Shown here piece after piece: positions 1-5,150 of a DNA stretch of 5,150 nucleotides. The stretch covers positions 1-5,150 of the forward strand of contig CAJOHP010000160.1 of the NCBI GenBank assembly GCA_905234355.1, given 5' to 3'. How positions within the stretch are numbered: the stretch's first letter is position 1; the number at the start of each line of letters is the position of its first letter. The DNA is from an uncultured Prevotella sp. (GTDB lineage Bacteria > Bacteroidota > Bacteroidia > Bacteroidales > Bacteroidaceae). The notes under the pieces were generated by a model, which saw only the letters and a list, made by a program, of their open reading frames with translations, was not told the DNA's origin and did no database searches. The position numbers were made by a program, and so were the translations under genes.

Positions 1-276
1 GCCTGCTGCACCTTCTTCACCGAGTACGAAGCCCCCGACTTCTGCCCGCAGCTCAACCAGTATGCCGTGCAGACAAAAGCCGAAAGCAAAGTGGAGATGG
101 GCAACCAGCCCTTCGTCGACGTCTACGCCAACCTCCACCTGAAGCACGCACGGTTCTTTGTGATGATGACCAACGTGACCGGCAACTCCATGACGCGCAA
201 CAACTTCCTCACCGCCCACTATCCGCAGAACACCTCCGTCCTGCACTTCGGCGTGTCGTGGAACTTCTTCAACTGA
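1..276 (+). CDS. Outer-membrane beta-barrel putative porin (Porin_10-like), C-terminal end only
   Basis: The gene enters from the left edge and its last 91 codons are visible, ending in TGA at 274-276. The visible part reads as alternating beta-strand sequence typical of the end of an outer-membrane barrel: a strand around FVDVYANLHLKHARFFVMM (visible residues 38-56), a loop with the TAHYPQN motif, and a final strand SVLHFGVSWNFFN ending in aromatic residues. From memory, this 'PF(V/L)D(V/F)..N...K.AR.FV' plus 'HYP....L.FG(I/V)SW.F' pattern is characteristic of the Bacteroidota putative porin family (Porin_10); no search was run. The role would be passive or specific solute passage across the outer membrane. 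Three cysteines near the start of the visible part (visible residues 2, 3 and 15) are somewhat unusual for a barrel protein. Only 27 bases separate it from the next gene, with no terminator or promoter visible, so co-transcription is likely. The start, signal peptide and most of the barrel lie outside the window. Confidence 0.8.
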   Translation, partial: ACCTFFTEYEAPDFCPQLNQYAVQTKAESKVEMGNQPFVDVYANLHLKHARFFVMMTNVTGNSMTRNNFLTAHYPQNTSVLHFGVSWNFFN

Positions 277-303
277 ACAGAAACACTACGCAGAGAGAAA
301 CAG

Positions 304-912
304 ATGAAACTCATCATAATGACCCAGACCACCTTCTTCGTGGAAGAAGACAAGATCCTCACCACCCTCTTCGACGAGGGCATGGAGCTGCTGCACCTCT
401 ATAAGCCTGGTGCTGAGCCCATCCTGTCGGAGCGGCTGCTGTCACTCATCGACGACAGCTACCGACGCCGCATCGTGGTGCACGACCATTTCTACCTGAA
501 AGAAGAGTTCAAGCTGAAAGGCATACACCTCAACCGCACCACCGACACACCTCCTCCCGGCTACCATGGCCCCGTGAGCTGCACCTGCCACAGCATAGCA
601 GAGCTGCGTGAAAGCAAGCGCCGATACGACTACGTGTTCCTGAAGACACTCTTCGACAGCCAGACCAATCCCGCCGACAAACAGTCGCTGTCGTACAGCG
701 AGCTGGAGCAGGCCGCCCGGCAAGGACTCATCGACCGGAAGGTGTGCGCCATGGGGGGAATGAACCTGGACAACCTGCACATCGCCCGCGACCTGGGCTT
801 CGGAGCCGTCGTCATCTGCGGCGACCTCTGGAACCGCTTCAACATACACCACGAGACCGACTACAAGAGCCTGCTGCTGCACTTCCAGAAGCTGCGCAAG
901 GCTGCCGGATAA
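304..912 (+). CDS. Thiamine-phosphate-synthase-like protein (ThiE/TenI superfamily), divergent active site
   Basis: This 202-residue protein matches the usual ThiE/TenI length and the order of its TIM-barrel motifs. KLIIMT (2-7) is the first strand, LHLYKP (30-35) sits where ThiE has its QLR.K motif, VVHDHF (58-63) where ThiE has NDR, GIHLN (73-77) where ThiE has GVHLGQ, SCTCHS (92-97) where ThiE has S.H(T/S), YVFLKTLFDSQTN (110-122) where ThiE has the G.(I/V)F.T.TK loop, and AMGGMN (149-154) where ThiE has AIGGI. ThiE joins HMP pyrophosphate and thiazole phosphate to make thiamine phosphate in the cytoplasm. Several residues expected for that chemistry are changed: Q to H and R to Y in the first motif, N to H before the metal-binding Asp, and loss of the T.TK phosphate loop. 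It may be a noncanonical thiamine phosphate synthase, a TenI-like protein without synthase activity, or another enzyme on the same fold. The first ATG is chosen because the next Met (residue 6) would cut into strand 1. The upstream sequence is purine-rich (AGAGAG) but lacks a true Shine-Dalgarno. No other thi gene is visible nearby. Confidence 0.8.
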   Translation: MKLIIMTQTTFFVEEDKILTTLFDEGMELLHLYKPGAEPILSERLLSLIDDSYRRRIVVHDHFYLKEEFKLKGIHLNRTTDTPPPGYHGPVSCTCHSIAELRESKRRYDYVFLKTLFDSQTNPADKQSLSYSELEQAARQGLIDRKVCAMGGMNLDNLHIARDLGFGAVVICGDLWNRFNIHHETDYKSLLLHFQKLRKAAG

Positions 913-948
913 GAGACTCTTTCTTGCACATATAGCAACCCAACACGA

Positions 949-980
949 TTTGACACAAGCACCAATTTCATCTATAGCAG
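949..980 (+). promoter_or_regulatory. Possible promoter upstream of prs
   Basis: The 77-base gap before prs carries TTTG (949-952), a possible Bacteroidota -33 element, which is also the start of TTGACA (950-955). Seventeen bases later comes TATAGC (973-978). The pair resembles a classic sigma-70 layout. The downstream box shares only its TA with the Bacteroidota TAnnTTTG consensus. Initiation would fall only a few bases before the ATG at 990, giving an almost leaderless message, which weakens the call. Read-through from the upstream genes is the alternative. Confidence 0.3.
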
Positions 981-989
981 AGCAACAAT

Positions 990-1928
990 ATGACTGACAA
1001 CAACTCCTACATGGTATTCTCGGGAACGGCCACGAGATACCTGGCAGAGCGCATCTGCCAAAGTCTGGGATGCCCGCTGGGCAAACTGCAAATCACCAAG
1101 TTCTCCGACGGCGAGTTTGCCGTGAGCTACGAGGAGTCCATACGCGGACGCGATATCTTCCTCGTGCAGAGCACATTTCCCAACTCCGACAACCTCATGG
1201 AACTGCTGCTCATGATAGATGCAGCCAAGAGGGCATCGGCACGCACCATCAACGCCGTAATCCCCTACTTCGGATGGGCACGGCAAGACCGTAAAGACAA
1301 GCCCAGAGTGAGCATAGGAGCCAAGCTCGTGGCCGACCTGCTCTCGGTGGCCGGCGTAAACAGGGTCATCACCATGGACTTGCATGCCGACCAGATACAG
1401 GGATTCTTCGACGTGCCCGTCGACCATCTCTACGCCTCTGGCGTCATTCTGCCCTACCTACAGAGCCTGAAGCTCGACGAGCTCGTGGTGGCATCGCCCG
1501 ACGTGGGTGGCTCGAAACGCGCCAACACCTACGCCAAATACCTGGGGTGCCCGCTCGTGCTCTGCAACAAGACCAGGGCCAGGGCCAACGTGGTGGCCTC
1601 GATGCAAATCATCGGCGACGTGGTGGGCAAGAACGTGGTCATCATCGACGACATGGTCGACACCGCCGGAACCATCACCAAGGCTGCCGACCTGATGATG
1701 CAGTCGGGAGCAAAAAGCGTCAGAGCGTGTGCATCACACTGCGTGATGAGCGGTCCGGCCAGCGAGCGCGTACAGGAGTCGGCTCTCGAGGAGATTGTCT
1801 TCACCGACTCTATACCCTACACACAGCGCTGCGCCAAGGTAAAGCAGATATCCGTGGCCGACATGTTTGCAGAGACCATCAGGCGCGTCATCAACAATGA
1901 GAGCATCAGCGACCAGTATATCGTATGA
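990..1928 (+). CDS. prs: Ribose-phosphate pyrophosphokinase (PRPP synthetase)
   Basis: This cytoplasmic enzyme transfers pyrophosphate from ATP to ribose 5-phosphate, making PRPP for purine, pyrimidine, histidine, tryptophan and NAD synthesis. The 312 residues fit the usual class I length of about 310-320. Diagnostic motifs are all present in order: FSDGE (38-42), PYFGWARQDRK in the catalytic flexible-loop region (92-102), MDLHADQ with the catalytic-site His131 (129-135), PDVGG (170-174), NKTRARANV with Lys194 and Arg196 at the positions of the conserved E. coli KRR loop (193-201), and the PRPP-binding loop VVIIDDMVDTAGT (216-228). Both phosphoribosyltransferase-type domains are complete, with no missing key residue. 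The start is set by alignment of the N-terminus (MVFSGTATRYLA matches the family's first strand); no Shine-Dalgarno is seen, as is normal for this phylum. It lies 77 bases after the ThiE-like gene and 40 bases before the lipoprotein gene, all on the same strand. Confidence 0.97.
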   Translation: MTDNNSYMVFSGTATRYLAERICQSLGCPLGKLQITKFSDGEFAVSYEESIRGRDIFLVQSTFPNSDNLMELLLMIDAAKRASARTINAVIPYFGWARQDRKDKPRVSIGAKLVADLLSVAGVNRVITMDLHADQIQGFFDVPVDHLYASGVILPYLQSLKLDELVVASPDVGGSKRANTYAKYLGCPLVLCNKTRARANVVASMQIIGDVVGKNVVIIDDMVDTAGTITKAADLMMQSGAKSVRACASHCVMSGPASERVQESALEEIVFTDSIPYTQRCAKVKQISVADMFAETIRRVINNESISDQYIV

Positions 1929-1968
1929 CCAAACGTAAGCATTTCACCACACAAAGGCCATCAACCCT

Positions 1969-3072
1969 ATGACAACAAACAGCATGAAAGCGCTTGCAGC
2001 CAGTCTCGCCATGGTCGCCGCACTCACCGCCTGCCGGCAGGGCAACACATACAGCATCGACGGCACTGCCGAGGGATTCAGCGACGGCGACACGCTCTTC
2101 CTCACCAGCGACATGTATGAACTCACGCCACTGGACACCGCCATCGTCAGCGAAGGACACTTCTCGCTGAAAGGCGAGACCGACTCCACCGGCTTCTTCA
2201 TGGTCTACTCGCAAAGCCGGCCCGACAACAACGTGCAGTTCTTCCTTGAGCCGGGCAACATCGCCATGACCCTCTCCACCGACAGGCAGCACAGCCGCGT
2301 GGGCGGCACGGCCACCAATGATGCCTGGCAGCAGCTGAACGACACGCTCATGGAATACGGACGGAAGATGCAACAGCTGCCCGGCCGCATACCCCTCGAC
2401 AACCCGGAGCAACCGATGAGCGACGATGAGCAGAAACGCCTCGCCGAGCAGATGCAAAGCATCGCCAACGCCATGAAAGACTACATCGTCACGACGGCCG
2501 AGGAAAACATAGACAACGAGCTGGGCTACTTCATCCTCGTCAACTTCGACGACTACGACGCACTGCCTCCCGCACGCTGGCAACAGATCGTGTCCAGGAT
2601 GCCCGAGAAATACCGCCAACGCCCTGCGATGAAAGAGCTGGAAAAGATGCTCAGCCACGAGCCCGACCTGAGTGCATGCAACCTGCCTCAGCCCGACGGC
2701 ACACTGCTGTCAGTCACTGATGAGATAGGCCGGCACAAGCTCACACTGCTCGACTTTTGGGCCTCATGGTGCGGTCCGTGCCGTGGCGAGATGCCTGCAA
2801 TGAAGCAGCTCTATGCCACCTACAAAGACCAGGGCCTGGGCATCGTGGGCATCTCGCTCGACAACGATGCCGACGCATGGAAGAAAGGCATCAAGGACCT
2901 GGGCATCACCTGGCCGCAGGTGAGCGACCTGAAAGGATGGGAGGCCCGGCCCGCACAGGAGTTCCAGGTGAGGAGCATACCACACATCGTCGTTGTCGAT
3001 GCCCAAGGCAACATCCTGGCACAGGGACTGCGCGGACAGGCACTCGAGCAGTTCGTCAAGGACCATCTGTAG
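1969..3072 (+). CDS. Thioredoxin-like lipoprotein: DUF4369 + TlpA/AhpC-TSA-type thiol-disulfide oxidoreductase
   Basis: The 367-residue protein starts with a lipoprotein signal peptide: Lys7, a short hydrophobic stretch, then the lipobox LTAC, with Cys22 as the predicted lipidated residue. The mature protein should be membrane-anchored and exposed outside the cytoplasm. Residues about 27-120 resemble DUF4369, a beta-rich domain seen at the N-terminus of many Bacteroidota thioredoxins. Residues about 120-230 are a polar helical linker. Residues about 235-367 are a TlpA-like thioredoxin fold: LDFWASWCGPC with active-site CGPC at 268-271, EMPAMKQLY after it, IVGISLD (292-298), and the cis-proline in SIPH (Pro338). 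It probably reduces or rearranges disulfides in envelope proteins or cytochrome maturation; the substrate is not deducible. ATG 1969 is used, but ATG 1984 (Met6, just before Lys7) would give an equally good signal peptide. The 40-base gap after prs has no evident promoter, so read-through from prs is likely. A long hairpin follows its stop. Confidence 0.92.
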   Translation: MTTNSMKALAASLAMVAALTACRQGNTYSIDGTAEGFSDGDTLFLTSDMYELTPLDTAIVSEGHFSLKGETDSTGFFMVYSQSRPDNNVQFFLEPGNIAMTLSTDRQHSRVGGTATNDAWQQLNDTLMEYGRKMQQLPGRIPLDNPEQPMSDDEQKRLAEQMQSIANAMKDYIVTTAEENIDNELGYFILVNFDDYDALPPARWQQIVSRMPEKYRQRPAMKELEKMLSHEPDLSACNLPQPDGTLLSVTDEIGRHKLTLLDFWASWCGPCRGEMPAMKQLYATYKDQGLGIVGISLDNDADAWKKGIKDLGITWPQVSDLKGWEARPAQEFQVRSIPHIVVVDAQGNILAQGLRGQALEQFVKDHL

Positions 3073-3081
3073 TCATTTGTT

Positions 3082-3164
3082 TCGGAGCACGAAGGTGCGG
3101 GGGTGCGAGAATAGCACAATCTATTCTCGCACCCCCGCACCTTTGTATATCTCCGCACCTCCGA
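3082..3164. repeat. Palindromic intergenic repeat with iterated GGTGCG units
   Basis: The core is an inverted repeat with two perfect 23-base arms at 3092-3114 and 3121-3143, separated by a 6-base loop (CACAAT). The pairing continues outward through a G:T pair (3091/3144) and two further pairs, to 3089 and 3146. An outer stem can add TCGGAG (3082-3087) with CTCCGA (3159-3164), or CGGAG with the nearer CTCCG (3151-3155). Each core arm contains two GGTGCG-type units and a third copy lies in the right flank (3154-3159 on the opposite strand), so the element looks built from short iterated units. Similar GGTGCGA-rich intergenic repeats are, as I recall, common in Bacteroidota genomes; this was not searched. 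It occupies almost the whole convergent gap. Confidence 0.75.
3089..3146. terminator. Candidate bidirectional terminator between convergent genes
   Basis: The long GC-rich hairpin begins 17 bases after the stop of the thioredoxin-like lipoprotein gene and ends 23 bases before the stop of panD on the other strand, the expected place for a shared terminator. There is no run of T on either side: TTTGTATAT follows on the + strand and TCGTGCTCC on the - strand. It is therefore not a standard intrinsic terminator. It may instead protect 3' ends or block convergent transcription. Confidence 0.5.
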
Positions 3165-3168
3165 GATG

Positions 3169-3510
3169 TCACACCCTGTTGTCCTTGGGGAAGACCACGG
3201 TGGGCTGAAACGCCTTCGCTTCCTCAAAGTCCATGAGCGCGTAGGAGATGATGATGATGGTGTCGCCCACCTGCACCCTGCGGGCAGCAGCACCATTGAG
3301 GCAGATACATCCCGAGCCACGCTCACCCCGTATGATATAGGTCTCAAAGCGCTCGCCGTTGTTGTTGTCGACAATCTGCACTTTCTCGCCAGCTATCATA
3401 TTGGCGGCATCCATCAAGTCTTCATCGATGGTGATGCTCCCCATGTAGTTCAGGTTGGCCTCGGTCACCTGCACACAGTGAAGCTTCGACTTGAGTACTT
3501 CTATCATCAT
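3169..3510 (-). CDS. panD: Aspartate 1-decarboxylase (pyruvoyl-dependent)
   Basis: PanD removes the alpha-carboxyl of L-aspartate to give beta-alanine, the amine substrate of PanC in pantothenate synthesis. The 113 residues are slightly shorter at the C-terminus than the E. coli protein (126). The self-cleavage site is intact: Gly24-Ser25 in YMGS, where Ser25 becomes the pyruvoyl group. Other family residues fall at their E. coli numbers when the first of two tandem Met codons is counted: Lys9, Arg54 and Tyr58 in GERFETY, and Asn72 in the LNGAAA motif. The first ATG (3510-3508) forms an ATGA overlap with the panC stop. The second ATG (3507-3505) shares one base with it (TGATG) and sits 4 bases after a perfect AAGGAGG at 3518-3512, so it may be the main start. 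Maturation in some bacteria needs a PanZ/PanM partner, and none is seen here. It is translationally coupled to panC. Confidence 0.96.
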   Translation of the reverse strand: MMIEVLKSKLHCVQVTEANLNYMGSITIDEDLMDAANMIAGEKVQIVDNNNGERFETYIIRGERGSGCICLNGAAARRVQVGDTIIIISYALMDFEEAKAFQPTVVFPKDNRV

Positions 3511-4361
3511 GCCTCCTTATATTTTATATGGTCTATCAGTCTGATGGGCGTGCGACCGCAATAGACCGTGATGCACCCCACGATGTAGGGTGATGCGTCC
3601 CACTCATCCACGTCCTGAAGAGTGTCGCCGTCGACGATGGCAAAATACTCCACACGCAGTCCCTCCACCTTGTCTATTTCACTCACCACATAGTCGTGCG
3701 TCTGCTGCAGGGTGTGGTTCTTGGCATAGTCTATGCTGGCACTGAGCACCTCATAGATACGGGGTGCGATGGCCCTCTCGTCGGGAGCGAGCAGCGTGTT
3801 GCGGCTGCTGCGTGCCAGTCCGTCGGCATCGCGCACGATAGGACACTCCACTATCTCCACGCCGATCTGCAGGTGGCGCACCATGGCCTTCACCACAGCT
3901 ATCTGCTGCCAGTCCTTCTCGCCGAAGTAAGCGCGGTCCGGCCTCACGATGTAGAACAGGCGGCTCACCACCTGGCACACCCCATTGAAGTGTCCGGGAC
4001 GATGAGCGCCCTCCATCACCGTCGAAACAGGCGGATACTCAAACGTGCGCGTGTCGGGCACCGGATACATCTCCTCCACCTCAGGAGCAAACACATAGTC
4101 GGCCCTGCACTCCTCCAGCAGCCTGCAGTCGGCCTCCAGGTCGCGCGGATAGTTCTTCAGGTCATTCTTGTCGTTGAACTGTGTGGGATTTACGAAAACA
4201 GAGACCACCGTGACCTCATTATCACTTACGCTACGTCGCACGAGCGATGCGTGTCCTTCATGCAGAGCTCCCATCGTAGGCACAAAGCCAATCTTCTTAC
4301 CTTGCTTACGAACATCAAACAATTCGTTCTGCAGGTCAACAATCTTGTGAAATACTTTCAT
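3507..4361 (-). CDS. panC: Pantothenate synthetase (pantoate--beta-alanine ligase)
   Basis: PanC condenses pantoate and beta-alanine using ATP, by way of a pantoyl-adenylate, to form pantothenate in the cytoplasm. With the start used here it has 284 residues, the usual family length. Motifs in order: PTMGALHEGH, the nucleotidyl-transferase HxGH-type signature (28-37), VFVNPTQF (55-62), RPGHFNGV (121-128), YFGEKDWQQ (145-153), and RDADGLARSSRN with the KMSKS-like SSRN (177-188). All look intact. An in-frame ATG at 4394 would add 11 residues (MHPVSNISLNV). The start at 4361 is preferred because MKVFHKIVDLQNEL matches the family N-terminus and because a candidate -7 box (4399-4392) would place transcription initiation downstream of 4394. 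The stop overlaps the start of panD, so the two form a two-gene operon. panB, which makes the pantoate precursor, is not in the window. Confidence 0.96.
   Translation of the reverse strand: MKVFHKIVDLQNELFDVRKQGKKIGFVPTMGALHEGHASLVRRSVSDNEVTVVSVFVNPTQFNDKNDLKNYPRDLEADCRLLEECRADYVFAPEVEEMYPVPDTRTFEYPPVSTVMEGAHRPGHFNGVCQVVSRLFYIVRPDRAYFGEKDWQQIAVVKAMVRHLQIGVEIVECPIVRDADGLARSSRNTLLAPDERAIAPRIYEVLSASIDYAKNHTLQQTHDYVVSEIDKVEGLRVEYFAIVDGDTLQDVDEWDASPYIVGCITVYCGRTPIRLIDHIKYKEA
3512..3518 (-). promoter_or_regulatory. Strong Shine-Dalgarno for panD inside the panC end
   Basis: On the - strand AAGGAGG lies just before the tandem ATGATG of panD, 1 base from the first ATG and 4 bases from the second. 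It also encodes part of the last codons of panC (Lys-Glu-Ala). None of the other starts in this window has such a motif, which fits the weak use of Shine-Dalgarno sequences in Bacteroidota. The spacing favours the second ATG as the start, or coupling by a terminating ribosome. Confidence 0.6.
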
Positions 4362-4391
4362 TACATTCAAACTAATGTTGCTTACGGGGTG

Positions 4392-4399
4392 CAAAATAA
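4392..4399 (-). promoter_or_regulatory. Candidate -7 box for panCD
   Basis: The - strand reads TTATTTTG, one mismatch from the Bacteroidota TAnnTTTG -7 consensus. It would start transcription about 24 bases before the panC ATG at 4361. No convincing TTTG -33 element at normal spacing is seen; a TTTG about 13 bases upstream of TATTTTG is too close. The surrounding DNA is AT-rich. Confidence 0.4.
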
Positions 4400-4504
4400 C
4401 AACATTTTTAGCAAATAAGGAAAAAAAAGACTAAAAATAACCCTATAAAATGTCACTTTTTCCTAAAAATGCACGGTTTATGCCGTTCTGTGCAGAATTT
4501 TTTG

Positions 4505-4512
4505 TACCTTTG
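4505..4512 (+). promoter_or_regulatory. -7 promoter box for the GT5-like gene
   Basis: TACCTTTG is an exact match to the Bacteroidota TAnnTTTG -7 consensus. Initiation about 6-7 bases later leaves a short AT-rich leader of some 17 bases before the ATG at 4536. The -33 element is weak: TTTA at 4477-4480 is the nearest candidate and the spacing (24 bases) is long. The box overlaps a perfect 10-base palindrome, CTTTGCAAAG (4508-4517). Together with the panCD box this makes 4362-4535 a divergent promoter region. Confidence 0.65.
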
Positions 4513-4535
4513 CAAAGTAAAATTACACCAAAACA

Positions 4536-5150
4536 ATGGCAAAGAAGAAGATACTGTTCATCAATCAGGAGATTGCGCCCTATGTGCCCGACAATCATCT
4601 GTCACTCATGGGCCGTGCTGTGCCTCAGGCAATGCAAGAGCGCAGCCACGAGATACGCACCTTCATGCCCAAGTGGGGCAACATCAACGAGCGGCGCGGT
4701 CAGCTGCACGAAGTCATCAGGCTTTCGGGCATGAACCTCATCATCAACGACACCGACCACCCACTCATCATCAAGGTGGCCAGCATACAGTCGGCCCGCG
4801 TGCAGGTCTACTTCATCGACAATGACGACTACTTCAGCAAGCGCCAGATGGAGACCGACGAGCATGGCGTGGAATATGCCGACAATGGCGAGCGCGCCAT
4901 CTTCTTTGCAAGAGGCGTGCTCGAGACGGTGAAGAAGCTGCGCTGGGTGCCCGACGTGATACACTGCCAGGGATGGATGAGCGCCGTGGTGCCCTTCTAC
5001 GTGAAGAAAGCCTACAACGACGAGCCATCCTTTGCCGAGACCAAGGTGGTGTCGTCGCTCTTCGCCAAGAGTCTGAGCAACGACCTCGGGACCGACTTCA
5101 AGCAGAGCCTGGAGTTCAGGGAGGCCAAAGCCAGTCTGCTCGACGCCTAT
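4536..5150 (+). CDS. Glycogen/starch synthase-like protein (GT5 N-terminal domain), cut by the window edge
   Basis: An open frame starts at ATG 4536 and runs through 205 codons to the right edge without a stop. The sequence resembles the N-terminal Rossmann-like domain of GT5 glycogen synthases: strand KILFINQEIAPYV (5-17), EIRTFMPKWGNINERR (39-54), VQVYFIDNDDYF (89-100), RAIFFARGVLETVKKL (120-135), and PDVIHCQGW (139-147), which matches the family's P.(V/I).H.HDWH segment. Canonical GlgA extends ADP-glucose onto alpha-1,4-glucan. Here the K.GGL ADP-glucose-binding motif expected near residues 18-26 is replaced by PDNHLSLMG, and HDWH has become QGWM. From memory, Bacteroidales carry a short protein of this kind (about 270 residues, lacking the second GT domain) beside panC; this one is probably its homologue. 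Catalysis is doubtful and a regulatory or binding role is possible. The start is preferred because it begins right before the first strand and just after a good promoter. No Shine-Dalgarno is seen. Confidence 0.8.
   Translation, partial: MAKKKILFINQEIAPYVPDNHLSLMGRAVPQAMQERSHEIRTFMPKWGNINERRGQLHEVIRLSGMNLIINDTDHPLIIKVASIQSARVQVYFIDNDDYFSKRQMETDEHGVEYADNGERAIFFARGVLETVKKLRWVPDVIHCQGWMSAVVPFYVKKAYNDEPSFAETKVVSSLFAKSLSNDLGTDFKQSLEFREAKASLLDAY

Noticed and set aside
442..882. A 146-codon open frame on the - strand opposite the ThiE-like gene
   Set aside because: It is Val/Ala/His-rich low-complexity translation with no family motifs, opposite a recognisable TIM-barrel protein.
1906..2658. A 250-codon open frame on the - strand opposite the lipoprotein gene
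   Set aside because: It lies antisense to a gene with a clear signal peptide and DUF4369/thioredoxin domains. Its composition (runs of V, H, G and A) is that of a GC-rich antisense shadow, with no recognisable domain.
2820..3374. A 184-codon - strand open frame spanning the end of the lipoprotein gene, the palindrome and part of panD
   Set aside because: It crosses two well-supported genes and translates the palindrome as low-value sequence. It is a chance frame.
4367..4373. TAGTTTG on the - strand as a panC -7 box
   Set aside because: It is one base short of the consensus spacing and lies only about 6 bases before the panC ATG, leaving no room for a leader.
3696..4418. A 240-codon open frame on the + strand opposite panC
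   Set aside because: panC on the other strand carries all its catalytic motifs. This frame is His/Leu-rich and shows no domain.
4450..4734. A + strand open frame beginning in the divergent promoter region
   Set aside because: It starts upstream of the -7 box and overlaps the GT5-like gene in another frame, with no recognisable protein content.

Overview
The window looks like a chromosomal segment from the Bacteroidota, order Bacteroidales, most likely a Prevotella-like genus. The evidence is a C-terminal barrel segment of the Porin_10 type, a DUF4369 + TlpA-like thioredoxin lipoprotein, near-absence of Shine-Dalgarno sequences, a TAnnTTTG-type -7 promoter box, and a panC gene divergent from a short GT5-like 'glycogen/starch synthase' gene, as I recall from Bacteroidales genomes. 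Coding regions are GC-rich by eye. The divergent promoter region near 4380-4530 is clearly AT-rich. I see no mobile element, CRISPR array, tRNA or rRNA.

Layout. Positions 1-3072 hold four genes on the + strand with short gaps: the 3' end of an outer-membrane porin (1-276), a divergent ThiE/TenI-superfamily protein (304-912), ribose-phosphate pyrophosphokinase prs (990-1928), and a periplasm-facing thioredoxin-like lipoprotein (1969-3072). Positions 3073-3168 form a convergent gap filled by a long near-perfect hairpin, probably a bidirectional terminator and perhaps a member of a dispersed repeat family. Positions 3169-4361 (up to 4394 with the longer start) hold panC-panD on the - strand, overlapping by one or four bases. 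Positions 4362-4535 are a divergent promoter region. From 4536 to the window edge runs the 5' part of a GT5-like gene on the + strand.

Function. PanC and PanD supply the last step of pantothenate synthesis and its beta-alanine substrate, so the pair makes the coenzyme A precursor. Prs makes PRPP for nucleotides, histidine, tryptophan and NAD. The ThiE-like protein would belong to thiamine synthesis if it is catalytic, but its active-site motifs are degraded. The + strand cluster is therefore mostly housekeeping, with envelope proteins interleaved. The two points most worth following are the ThiE-like and GT5-like proteins, which keep their family folds but lack signature catalytic or substrate-binding motifs, and the palindromic element between the convergent genes. 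I found no clear evidence of a novel defence or mobile system here.
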